From Sthenelais limicola (taxonomy: Eukaryota > Annelida > Polychaeta > Phyllodocida > Sigalionidae), in the NCBI GenBank assembly GCA_942159475.1, contig OW804096.1:142593951-142657950 (forward strand): a DNA stretch of 64,000 nt. Reading direction: 5' to 3'. The translations under genes were made by a program, and so were the position numbers. This document shows positions 1 to 9,148 of this stretch, in pieces; within the stretch, counting starts at the first letter, position 1; every line of letters begins with the position of its first letter. The notes under the pieces were generated by a model. That model was given only the letters and a program-made list of their open reading frames with translations. It had not been told where the DNA came from and ran no database searches.

Positions 1-356
1 CCTTTGGAATCGATTACCACCTGATAAGAAAAGGCCTCAGATTTTTTAAAACAGAATTCAGATCGGCTGACAGGTTAGATGTCCCTATATATTGCATATT
101 TCATAGATCTGACTACAATGAGTTCAATGAAATAATTTATTGATAAGTTGATGTGATTTGATATTCAAATGGTGTGTTTACTTGTGCACATTAATTTCTA
201 CGTGAAGATATTGTCTTCATGCTTTAAAGTTTAAACGGCCAAAAAACCCAAAAGTGGTATGGTTGGGTAATGTAAAATGTGGAAGGCATTTGGAGAAGAT
301 TAGAAACATTGACTCGGACAGCTCCTTGGACAGCTGATCGGTGGTGATTGTGATGT

Positions 357-582
357 GGGTTAGATTTTCAGAAAATGTACAATTGGCAGCTCTACATATT
401 TAGTAATTTCTGCTAAATTCTGCTAAAAAAATGATACATTTTGGGTATATCTGAGTATATTTGATATGGCATTGATTTAAAGTATCAGTTCGGTTATGTT
501 AAACTGCATTTTGAAGCTCATTATTGTCTCAAATTTGGGTTGTTTGAGAGGATTGGTGAAGGCCAATTGTACATTTTCTGAC
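357..582 (+). repeat. Family A small inverted-repeat element, copy 1
   Basis: Reference entry for family A, a non-coding element of about 235 bp seen roughly 38 times in this window. Ends are inverted repeats starting GGGTCAGATTTTCAGAAAAT and continuing to GTACAATT. One end then reads GGCAGCTCTACACATTTAG; the other reads TTCACCAATCCTCTCAAATA. The inside has no reading frame. This copy has a decayed right end (TTTTCTGACAATG). The structure fits a MITE, a non-autonomous DNA transposon, but target duplications are not clear enough to name a superfamily. Confidence 0.75.
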
Positions 583-728
583 AATGGTTTCTTGATTTTC
601 TGGTAATTCAAATTTTCATGACTATCTTTATTACTTACGAATTTATGCTAGATGTATTGAAAAGAAAAAGAGTTGTGGAAAATGTCATTTTTGATCGTCA
701 ATGACTGGAAGTCATTCGCTACTATTTA

Positions 729-918
729 TGGGTCAAATCTTCTGAAAACGTACAATTAGTCCTCACCAATCCTCTCAAATAACCCAAATTTAAGAGAAAA
801 ATAAATTTCAAAATACAGTTCAACATAACCAGACAGATTTATTGAATGAATACAATACAGAATACACTCTGTGTCACCTCTGTTGGTGTAGATTGTGTAT
901 TTTCTGAAAATCTTACCC
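729..918 (-). repeat. Family A copy 2
   Basis: Both ends are recognisable (GGGTCAAATCTTCTG and CTGAAAATCTTACCC). The copy is shortened inside, where about 45 bp near the GGCAGCT end are replaced or lost. Confidence 0.65.
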
Positions 919-953
919 GTTAAATGCAGTTTTAAGGGTTTTTGTACAGTATA

Positions 954-1310
954 TGTGATGTGTTTCAGGAAAATATGTCATAAGTCGCAAAATTGATATT
1001 TTCCAAAGTGATATATTCCCAAAATCTCTTTGTAGGAATGTCATCATTTTTGGTGTCACTAATGTTGAATGAAGTATAAATACATGTACCAAATTGCAAG
1101 ACAGTGTATCAAATATTGTCATGCATTTATAGGGTCATCCCATAGAGTATATTTAAATAAAAATATCAAACTTAAAATATAGAAATACTTATTAGATGCC
1201 CTTAATGTTTATATTCATTGGAATCCCCTTGGTCTCATCTTAACAAATATGATAATATCACACAATTCAATTTTTGCGACTTATGACTCATTATCCTGAA
1301 ACACATCACA
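954..1310. repeat. Family B small inverted-repeat element, copy 1
   Basis: Reference entry for family B, about 400 bp, nine copies in the window. Ends are inverted repeats beginning TGTGATGTGTTTCAGGAAAA and continuing to a GAGTCACAAGTCGCAAAAT segment. The inside is AT-rich with no reading frame. It fits a MITE. This copy is about 357 bp, with a decayed GTCATAAG at the left and an intact CACATCACA end at the right. Confidence 0.72.
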
Positions 1311-1318
1311 TATATTAT

Positions 1319-1512
1319 CATATGGTGTACAATTAACATTGATTATAGAACTCCCTGAAGAGAGCAGATAATGGGTCTAGGGAGACAAAGGGTGGTAACT
1401 AACGAATGTCACTCATTGCAATTCAAACACTATTCAACACTTAGGACAGTGGGAGCTGATGATGTACACAATGCAGAATGAAGTTGTAATAGGTCATTAG
1501 TAACATAATAGG
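1319..1512. repeat. Dispersed repeat, inverted partner at 24,089-24,278
   Basis: About 190 bp (from GTGTACAATTAACATTG through TAACATAATAGGATCAGG) recur as the reverse complement near 24,089-24,278. In both places a family A fragment is attached to the same side, so a composite block was copied. No coding potential seen. Confidence 0.65.
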
Positions 1513-1555
1513 ATCAGGTCGTCAGAAAATGTACAATCGGCAGGTCTACACATTT
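1513..1555 (+). repeat. Family A copy 3, terminal fragment
   Basis: Only the GTCAGAAAATGTACAATC...GGCAGGTCTACACATTT terminus remains. It abuts the family B copy that starts at 1556. Confidence 0.55.
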
Positions 1556-2317
1556 GTGCTGTGTTCCAGGAAAATAAGTCACAAGTTGCAAAATGTATAT
1601 TTTTCAAAGTGATTTATTTATAGGATATCTTTGTTGGAGTATTCTCACTGTTGGTATGCTTAGCGCTGCTATAGTCTGTCTAAAAAGTAGTTGACACGTG
1701 ATTCCTTAGTTCCTTTAAGGGGAGGGAAAAGTGGGAGATTTCTGATTTCTATTTATGACAAGGATGTGTCCACCATATGCCTAGCGAGTCGCTCATTGCA
1801 ATCAACCATGAAGAAACAGGGACAGTATAACCAGCTCTGCCTTCCTTCTAAGCAAAACAACAGCTGCTGCACATAGAACAGAGGCAGCACAATACAGTAC
1901 AGCTGTACATTTGGCTATGGTTGGTCGCAAATGGCCATGGTCGGTCGCAAACGGCGATTCAGGGGGCAATAGTTTGAAATCAGAAATCTCCCACTTTTCC
2001 CTCCCCTTAAAGGAACTAAGGAATCACGTGTCAACTACTTTTTAGACAGACAATAGTAGCACCAATACATGTACAAAATTTCAAGACAGTGTAATCAATA
2101 TATCTATGCATTTTTAAGGCCATTCTATAGAGTACATTTTAGTTACTTTACTCGTAATTGTCCATCCAGAACTAACTTAAAATATAGAAATTTAATAGAT
2201 GTCCTAATGTTTACTCTCATTGGAATCGCCTTGATCTCATCTTTTCAAATAATTATGCTTATATTTCAAAATCCATTTTTGGCGACTTGTGACTCATTTT
2301 CCTGAAATATATCGCAT
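1556..2317. repeat. Family B copy 2, split by a nested element
   Basis: Left end TGTGCTGTGTTCCAGGAAAA, right end GCGACTTGTGACTCATTTTC near 2300. The element is interrupted at 1675-2050. Without the insert the copy is about 386 bp, the usual family B size. The empty site can be inferred from the copy at 56,268, which reads straight through GCTTAACGCTG...TAGCACCAATAC. Confidence 0.7.
1675..2050. mobile_element. 376 bp foldback element with 75 bp inverted repeats
   Basis: Positions 1675-1749 and 1976-2050 are inverted repeats of 75 bp that appear perfect by eye, starting TCTGTCTAAAAAGTAG. The core of about 226 bp has no convincing reading frame. Flanks CTATAG and CAATAG suggest an imperfect target duplication of about 6 bp. 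It is inserted in family B copy 2, so it is the younger of the two. Confidence 0.75.
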
Positions 2318-2480
2318 CTACTCACATTTAGTACATTCTGCTACATCAGAGTGAAAAATGGTAAATACTGTAAATGTATATTAGGCTAAAAAAACATAAA
2401 ATACTATAATTTGAAAGATTATTAGTGCCATATAATGATCAATGCATCGTCGAGGAGGTGGTGATAGTTTAGCAGCAGAT

Positions 2481-2488
2481 GAAAAAAC
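2481..2488 (-). terminator. Pol III T-run terminator of tRNA-Pro
   Basis: On the minus strand TTTTTT follows the tRNA 3' end by seven bases. This is the normal RNA polymerase III stop signal and supports a functional gene. Confidence 0.8.
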
Positions 2489-2492
2489 TGCT

Positions 2493-2564
2493 GGGCTCGT
2501 CCGGGATTTGAACCCGGGACCTCTCGCACCCTAAGCGAGAATCATGCCCCTAGACCAACGAACC
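2493..2564 (-). tRNA. tRNA-Pro (anticodon AGG)
   Basis: The 72 nt on the minus strand fold as a complete cloverleaf. Acceptor GGTTCGT pairs with ACGAGCC (one T-G wobble at position 3). The anticodon stem CTCGC/GCGAG encloses TTAGGGT, giving anticodon AGG. The T arm contains GGTTCAAATCC (B box) and the D arm TGGTCTAGGGG (A box). The discriminator is C and CCA is not encoded, as in eukaryotes. A run of six T lies seven bases past the 3' end on the minus strand (plus-strand A run 2482-2487), a Pol III terminator. The sequence closely matches animal tRNA-Pro(AGG) as remembered. It decodes CCU, and CCC if A34 becomes inosine. Confidence 0.95.
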
Positions 2565-2620
2565 GCTACTGACCAACAAACAGCTACCACAAAATAAAAC
2601 ATATTATATGTAATATGTAA

Positions 2621-2835
2621 TACTGTAAACGTATTTATTTTCGCGCAGATAAATTTTCGCGCACTAAGTACTTTGACACCTCTTCGCGTGGATTGAAATT
2701 CGCGCAGCAAGGAAATCTCACACATTGTTTAGGCAATAATTATACCTTTCGCACAGGATTTATTTTCATGCAGAAAGGTGGGTGCGTGAAAGTAGCGAAA
2801 ATAAATACTGCGCGAACATTAATACGTTTACAGTA
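2621..2835. repeat. Small DNA element with TACTGTAAACGTATT ends (family D)
   Basis: TACTGTAAACGTATT at 2621 is the inverse of AATACGTTTACAGTA ending at 2835. TA at each edge can be read as a target duplication, as in Tc1/mariner-type MITEs. The inside holds several TTTTCGCGCAG-like words in both orientations. It abuts the right half of a family A element. Confidence 0.72.
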
Positions 2836-2986
2836 CCATGTATATCTGAGTATAATTTGGTATAACGCTGATGAGAAAGATCTATACTTTTGTGTTGAAC
2901 TGTACTTTGAACCTAATTTCTTCCTTAAAATACGATTAATTGAGAGGATTGGTGAAGGCGAATTGTACATTTGCTGGCGACCTCAC
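2836..2986 (+). repeat. Family A copy 4, right half
   Basis: Starts inside the element (GTATATCTGAGTATAATTTG) and runs to the AATTGTACATTTGCTGGC end. The left half is missing where family D sits. Confidence 0.6.
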
Positions 2987-3077
2987 CCACTATCTCCTGC
3001 CTCGAGTCCTACTTCACTGTATATAATCGCTCTCCACCCCTTGCAGCAAAGACTCCTTGTCTAATCGCTGCATATAT

Positions 3078-3313
3078 GGGTCAGATTTTCAGAAAATGTA
3101 CAATTCGCCTTCACCAATCCTCTAAAATAACCCAAATTTAAGACAGAAATGAGCTTCAAAATGCAGTTTAACATAACAGAACTGATACTTTAAGTCAATA
3201 TGCGATACCAAATATACTCAGATATACCAAAAATTTATAATTTTTTAGTAGAATTTAGCAGAAATTACTTAATATGTACAGCAGCCAATTGTACATTTTC
3301 TGAAAATCTGACC
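3078..3313 (-). repeat. Family A copy 5, full length
   Basis: Both ends are near consensus, GGGTCAGATTTTCAGAAAAT and CTGAAAATCTGACCC. 236 bp. Confidence 0.78.
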
Positions 3314-3363
3314 CATATACTAGTATAACTTTTCCCACTGGCGCCATGGAATACAACCTATCT

Positions 3364-3517
3364 GGGTCAGATTTTCAGAACATGTACAATAATTGGCAGC
3401 TGTACACATTTAGTAAATTCTGCTAAATTAGGCTGCAATTTTGTCAATACTAGGTAAATTAGAGTGTATTTGGCATTGCATTGACTCTGGCGAAGTATTG
3501 ACTATTGATCTGACCCA
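3364..3517 (+). repeat. Family A copy 6, internally deleted
   Basis: The left terminus and first 110 bp are present, followed by a short link to GATCTGACCC. The TTCACCAATCC end is lost. Confidence 0.6.
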
Positions 3518-3610
3518 TATGTGTTGGAACATGTGCTTCTTTGCAGGAAACCTCTGCTGGATATGTTCCCATTGATCTAGGATGGTCTCCATGTAAATGA
3601 ATAGGGAAAA

Positions 3611-4017
3611 TGTGATGTATTTCAGGAAAATGAGTCACAAGTCGCAAAATTGATATTTTTCAAAGTGATTTGTTTTACATGATTTCTTTATTGAAATTCT
3701 CTGATTCTTAGTGGCTTTAGCACTTATGGTCATATGAATTCATGTAACACATTTCGGGACATTGTATTAAATATATCCTTGTGTTTTGAAGGCCTTCGTA
3801 TGAAGTCTATTTAGGTACTTTACTGGTAATTACCCATCCAGAAACAGTGCAAACTTTTTTTTTCAAAAATAAAAATATCAAACTTAAAATATAGAAATAC
3901 ATATTAGGTGTCCTAGTGTTTACTACCATTGGAATCAGCTTGATCTCCTCTTTACAGATATGGGTATAGCTAAAATCCATATTTTGCGACTTATGACTCA
4001 TTCCGCTAAAACGAACA
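3611..4017. repeat. Family B copy 3
   Basis: Left TGTGATGTATTTCAGGAAAA, right GCGACTTATGACTCATTCCG. About 407 bp, with a decayed right end. Confidence 0.68.
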
Positions 4018-4020
4018 ACA

Positions 4021-4293
4021 AATAATAACATGTTCGATAAAAAAGAAAAGCATCTGGTACCATTACGCAGCTGTTCGACCAGATCATCAAAACAAATTTT
4101 GCTATAGCTACGAAGAAGATAATTGTTCACGTAAAAGAATTATTGTTACAGTTTCAGACGCAGATAAATATCTTTTATTCGGTATATAATATAATACATA
4201 GTTGTATCATCAAAACATTTAAAATCAACTTAAATCAAATAAAATAGGCTGCAACAATTTTCAAAGTTTAGTCCCTAACCTAACCACACATAT
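4021..4293. repeat. Left part of a local duplication (partner 13,267-13,537)
   Basis: About 270 bp beginning near ACATGTT and including GAAAAGCATCTGGTACCATT recur at 13,267-13,537 with few changes. The match continues into the family A element at 4294 and, past the element inserted at 4461, to 8785. The duplicated block is therefore about 620 bp once insertions are removed. Confidence 0.7.
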
Positions 4294-4831
4294 GGGTCAA
4301 GTCTTCGGAAAATGTGCAATTGGCCGTCACTAATCCTCTCAAATAACCCAAATTTAAGACGAAAATCAGGTTCAAAATACAGTTCAACATAACCAGACAG
4401 GTTTATTGAATGAATACAATACAGAATATACTCAGATATTATCAACTTTCACTCTAATTAACCTCTCCACGAGCAGCGAAGGTCCACCCCTTTACGTAAC
4501 CGATAGCCAGTCAGCGCGCTTGATACCATAAACAGATGTGGTTCACATGGGGTTGTTTTGCGCGCACTGCATGTTTACAAGTCCAACCTCAGACACAAAC
4601 GTCAACACGGCCTATACTTTACTATAGAAACGAACCATGTTTTGCCCCAAATATAGCATTTTTCATTGGATTTGAAGTGTTTTGGACTATTATTTCGGCA
4701 GTATGGACCCACCGATACCCCCTACTCTCATCAGGGCGGCTGGTTTTAAGAAACATAAAGAAAATCATCAGAATAACAAATAAAACTTATAAAAAAACAT
4801 AGATCCCTTCTTAAAAATCTCCTTATACAGG

Positions 4832-4943
4832 CACTGGACGAAAAAAACGCTTTACACTTAGCGTATAACAGGTCATATAAGCAGCTTGTAACACATAATA
4901 GCAAAGCACAAGGATCGTAGCTGCTATTCGCTACAAATACTAT
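4832..4943 (+). repeat. Internal inverted repeat, left copy
   Basis: Runs from CACTGGACGAAAAA to AGCTGCTATTCGCTAC. It is the reverse complement of 7742-7861 with about 90 percent identity by eye. The pair is placed unequally, about 370 and 750 bp from the element ends. Confidence 0.7.
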
Positions 4944-5581
4944 AAGCTAGTGGATAGCCACTCCTTTCCTAATCGTTATCAAAACAACTGTCCATGAACC
5001 AATTACACTCCTGTGGGTAGAAACGTCACCAATCAAGCTGACCCTGAATGCTATGTAATTAATGTTAGGGCTAATCCTCTCATCTTATTGGTTTTAAATT
5101 GCGCATATATATTATAACTCTACTTTCCAGATACTTGTAGTATCAAAACCATTATTCACCAGCACACTAATTATTCTATCTAGTCTCAAGAACGATTACT
5201 GTGTTTAACATTTTTGTAGGTCGGATATATCCCATTTCTACAGTTGAAAAAATCTTTTGTGCAGCTCAAATTATGCACTTGGGTCTATTGACCACATGTT
5301 TATATTATCTAAATTGCCGTCTAGAGATGGATCTATAAAAAGTTGATGCATGGATTAGGTTGAATAGTAATGTATGAAGATGCATAGATGTTTCGGAATA
5401 TAAATCATTTATTTTACCATCCTCCTTGATAAAGGCCTCACGTCGGCTAAGGGTTGTTTAGATCCAATAGTTTGTCTTATTTGATATTAGATATGAGTCA
5501 TTAAAAGATACATTCATGGACAATACTGCATTTTTAGAGGACTTATTGTTCAGAGGGTCTCTTGTTAGCATACATGTATAT

Positions 5582-5979
5582 ATGATGTGTTCCAGGAAAA
5601 TGAGGCCCAAGTGGCAAAAACGTTATTATTCAAAGTGATTTATTCACAGGTTCTCCTTTCTGGAATGTTGTGATCTTTGGTGAGTTTAGTTCTTTATGTG
5701 ATATAATTCCATTGACTAAATTTTAGGCCATTGTATTTAATATATCTTTGCGTTTTGAAGGTCTTTGTATGGAGTATATTTAGTTACTTTACTGGTAATT
5801 GTCCATCCAGAAATATTGCAAACTTATTTTTCCAAAATAAAAATACCACATTTGAAACATAGAAAAGATAGTTAGATGTTAGATCATTGGAATTGATCTC
5901 ATCTTTTCAGATATATTGATATCTCAAAATCCATATTTTACGATAATTATGTGACTCATTTTCCGGAAACACATCACAT
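5582..5979. repeat. Family B copy 4
   Basis: Left TATGATGTGTTCCAGGAAAA, right CTCATTTTCCGGAAACACAT. It is nested inside the 4.15 kb element. Confidence 0.68.
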
Positions 5980-6221
5980 TATGGTATATATATAGTTGTA
6001 GTTCGATAGTTTGTTTTTATCATGATTTTGTTTTCAGATTCTGATGGTGGATTCTTCAGCATTCACTAAAATAAGTTAGACTTGCACTAGGCGTGTCAAT
6101 ATGAAGATTGCATCCAGATATATAGTTGGTCAATTTCAAAGTGTCATTCTGTAAGCCTTGGGGGAAAGTAGTTATTGACGTTTTAAAATATTTAATCCTC
6201 ATTTGGTCTGATTCTTTGTCT

Positions 6222-6452
6222 GACTTTTCTCTCCCTCTCCCTCTCCCTTTCCCCCCGCCATTGTCTGTCCCTCTCCCCATCCCTCCCCCTCCCGCTTCCC
6301 TCCCACCCCCTCCCGGTATACCAGGTGCATAACTTCCTCTCTCTCTGCCGCTCCCTCTCCCTCCCCCTCCCATCCCGCCACTTTCTCTTTCTTTCTCTGC
6401 CCCGCTTTCTCACTCTCTCTATCTCTGTCATTTACAGCCCCCCCCAACTTTC
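6222..6452. repeat. Pyrimidine-rich low-complexity tract
   Basis: About 230 bp that are almost all C and T on the plus strand (CTCCCTCTCCCTTT-like). Overlapping open frames here encode only Gly/Arg/Glu or Pro/Leu/Ser runs and are compositional artefacts. Confidence 0.85.
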
Positions 6453-6934
6453 TCCCCCGTTTGAATATATTCTGTTTTTAAATGTTTAGCATATATGCTA
6501 GTAAAAAACCTGAAGGAAGGCTATGTTAAATAAAAGGTTTGGCAAAACAACTACTTCGCGCACATGGGTTGGAAAGATGACAAGAATGGGCAGTTTGTGT
6601 TTATTCAGTATGACCCAATTATCTTATGCGTGGCTCACCGACTTTACACCACCAGCCTCTGCACCTATTATTTTGGCTTTAGTCACGGTTGACTGAACAT
6701 TGATGTGAAGTGTCACAGAAAAAGGAGTCTTAAATCGCAAAAATACATGAGTCCCTCTGAATGAATGCTGTAATTAGCTTTCATTTTTTTCGATAGAGAA
6801 ACATATACATGATTATTCTTTAAGATCCATAATTGGAAATAATTGTAAGTATACAGTATCACTAAGGATATGCACATACATCACTGCATTGAGCATGTAC
6901 CAATGTGTGTAAGCGCAGAAATACCATTTAATTG

Positions 6935-7020
6935 AGGATACATGGGGATCCTCCCATTGCAGATACACAGGGATACTCACTACTGCAGATAGACAGGAAT
7001 ACTCACTAATGCAGATACTC
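6935..7020. repeat. Short minisatellite, about three 26 bp units
   Basis: GATACATGGGGATCCTC, GATACACAGGGATACTC and GATAGACAGGAATACTC each start a unit ending in TGCA, followed by a partial unit GATACTC. Confidence 0.6.
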
Positions 7021-7741
7021 ATCGGGTAAATGCATTTTTTCGCAATGTTATATTGTGAGGGGATATTGAATGGGATGAATCTACTACTGGATAGAAGAGA
7101 GGGAAGACAATATACATTTGTCCCCTAGCCCCTGAGTGTTGGATAAGGCAATACAAACCACCACATACATGCATAAGCCCGACCCTACTCTGTGTGTATG
7201 CAGCAATAGGCTTATAGTTACTACTGCAGTACACTGCCTTAGCCCGGGCTATGTATACCTTGCAACTTTAGTCGTGGTTTGCTGAATATCCATGACAATA
7301 AAATGTGTTTCTAATAGGGAAACTCCACTAGAGGAAAAACGGTGGCAACAATTCTATTTGTTGACCATTAGATTTATTGCAACAAATCTCAACACAGCAA
7401 CAGTTCCCAGAGGTCTATGACATAGCATTCTAATAAGATGATATAATGTACGTTTTGAAAAAAAAACTTTATCTTCCCAATTTCTATAACTTCACAAGTT
7501 ATAAGTTGTTCTTTCTAAAAGAATACTAACATCTATAGCTAGATAGCCAGTTTAACTGCCGCAGATTAGTCTCCATCCATATAATAAGTTCCTTCAAGTT
7601 CCCAGAAAAGGGATTATAAATCAATGGTCAGACCCCATGCACACACAGAGCGTCGGTATTATATATATTATATGGTTTGTTCTACAATCATATGGTTGAA
7701 TACTTAGTAATAAGACACCATGCACATGAAGTACCTACTAT

Positions 7742-7861
7742 TAGCTTAAGTATAATGGTAGCGAATAGCAGCTACTATCCATGTGCTTTTCTATTGTGTG
7801 TTACAAGCTGCTTATATGACCTGTTATACGCTAAGTGTAAAGCAGATTTTTCGTCCAGTGA
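7742..7861 (-). repeat. Internal inverted repeat, right copy
   Basis: Reverse complement of 4832-4943. It contains a stretch around CTTATATGACCTGTTATACG that matches exactly in inverse. Confidence 0.7.
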
Positions 7862-8631
7862 GGAGACAAATGTAGATAACTAAGATCTAACTTATACCTT
7901 ACATTAGTAATACCGGTAATCTCTCTCCATCTCCCTAAATCCCTTTTTAAAATTTAACTATTGATCAATCAAACATTCCACTAGATATATTTATACCTGC
8001 TGTTAAACATGGTATTATTTATCATGGGGTGTTACTAATTCATTTCATATATTTAAGGCCAAATATTCAAGCTAAAATTGTTATATTAAAGTTAACAGTT
8101 CTTTATGAGTTGCCAATCTAGTATTCAGTATAGAAGTATAGCCTGACGTTTCATCTGAAAATATTTAACAATAATCATACCATTTTATGCAAAATAATAA
8201 TATAATATGTTTGAATACTGACTCACTCAATCTCCACAATGGATGTTAATTTCAATTTCCAATAAGCCATAGTCAAGCCAGTACTGATCTTAGTTATAAA
8301 CTAATCTCATACCTTTGTCCAGGGGTAAAACTTTTGCCTCTTTCTCTATATCTTATGCTATCAAACATATTTTTCGTTGCCACTGAGACTTGATATATAA
8401 TCATATCTTTAGTGTAGATATCTATATGTTGTATGTTGAGAAAATATCAGAGAAATTTAGTATCTGGGTCCAAATTAAGATCAAAACACACCTCTATATA
8501 GGCAGTTTTAATGCTGGACAGTGGCCGTCATGGGTTTGTTTGTCTGAGGTGGCACCGCGTGGAGTCCCGGGAGACGGTGGGCGGAGCATAGCCCCGCTCG
8601 TGGAGAGGTTAATTGAGCAAAATTTGATACA

Positions 8632-8785
8632 TGTGTAGAACTGTAGCTTGTGCATTTTCTGAAAATCTGACCCATGTATGTACAGTTAATTAAGATACAG
8701 AACCAAATTCTACTGGGCTTCCTTTTGGTGTAAATTAATAATATGGTGTAATAGTGTGATATAATGTAATAACCAAATAAAAAGG
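8632..8785 (+). repeat. 154 bp direct repeat, left of the DIRS element
   Basis: TGTGTAGAACTGTAGCTTGT through ACCAAATAAAAAGG. It recurs at 12,859-13,012 with about two mismatches. It holds the end of a family A element plus 110 bp of flank, so it is target sequence rather than part of the retroelement. A third, more diverged copy lies near 13,727-13,890. Confidence 0.8.
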
Positions 8786-9148
8786 CTCTTTTATTCTTGG
8801 TATGTAGGCCTTGTTTTTAGTCAGCCCATCTATGAGCCACTTTACCCTCTGATGCTCCCAGGGTGATGTATCAGAGTCACACTTTCTCAGGTAGGTTTTT
8901 ATGTTTGCTAGATGGTTTGCGACAGATCTTGGCGATGGTAGATGCTCGGATAGGTATTGCAGGTATGCACATGCCTGTCCGACGGTGGCACTGTGTGGGT
9001 CGAACTGTGCATAGCGTGCAAATGCAGAGTATGTGGCAACACTCGATTTTCGGTTGGCAGTCGTGCCCTTACTCCATGCACTTTCTTGAGTGGCCTCAGC
9101 TCGCCTTCCCAGAGCTTGTAGTCTTGTGCCTAAAATGGAGAATGTCAT
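8735..9148 (-). pseudogene. Tyrosine recombinase, N-terminal fragment
   Basis: Starts at a real ATG (9148) and overlaps the end of the RT frame by about 50 nt, in the +1 frame relative to it. Residues 1-120 look like the core-binding (SAM-like) domain of phage-type integrases, with WSKGTTANRKSSVATYSAFA and a helix around TVGQACAYLQYLSEHL. After KEPF the frame runs into the flanking repeat at 8785 and adds about 17 unrelated residues. The catalytic R-H-R-Y domain is absent. A complete protein would join the circular DNA intermediate to its target; this fragment cannot. Confidence 0.75.

Larger units (their letters stand above)
4461..8612. mobile_element. 4.15 kb element with terminal inverted repeats, no transposase
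   Basis: AACCTCTCCACGAGC at 4461 is the exact inverse of GCTCGTGGAGAGGTT ending at 8612. AATT lies on both sides, and removing one AATT with the insert restores an uninterrupted family A element. A second pair of inverted repeats lies inside, at about 4832-4943 and 7742-7861 (about 110 bp, highly similar). The element holds a family B copy, a CT-rich tract and a short minisatellite. No reading frame above about 110 codons and no transposase motif was seen, so it is probably a non-autonomous DNA transposon. TTAA can also be read at both edges, which would suggest piggyBac, but AATT restores the empty site better. Confidence 0.6.
4294..8672 (-). repeat. Family A copy 7, split by a 4.15 kb element
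   Basis: 4294-4460 is the left part (GGGTCAAGTCTTCGGAAAAT) and 8613-8672 the right part ending CTGAAAATCTGACCC. Joined they make a normal element of about 227 bp. The break carries AATT on both sides. Confidence 0.7.

Noticed and set aside
2693..3064. 123-codon plus-strand frame
   Set aside because: Runs across the family D and family A repeats and encodes their sequence. No coding signature.
4461..8612. piggyBac assignment from TTAA at both edges
   Set aside because: Using TTAA leaves four extra bases in the restored family A element, whereas AATT restores it exactly. No piggyBac-like transposase is present.
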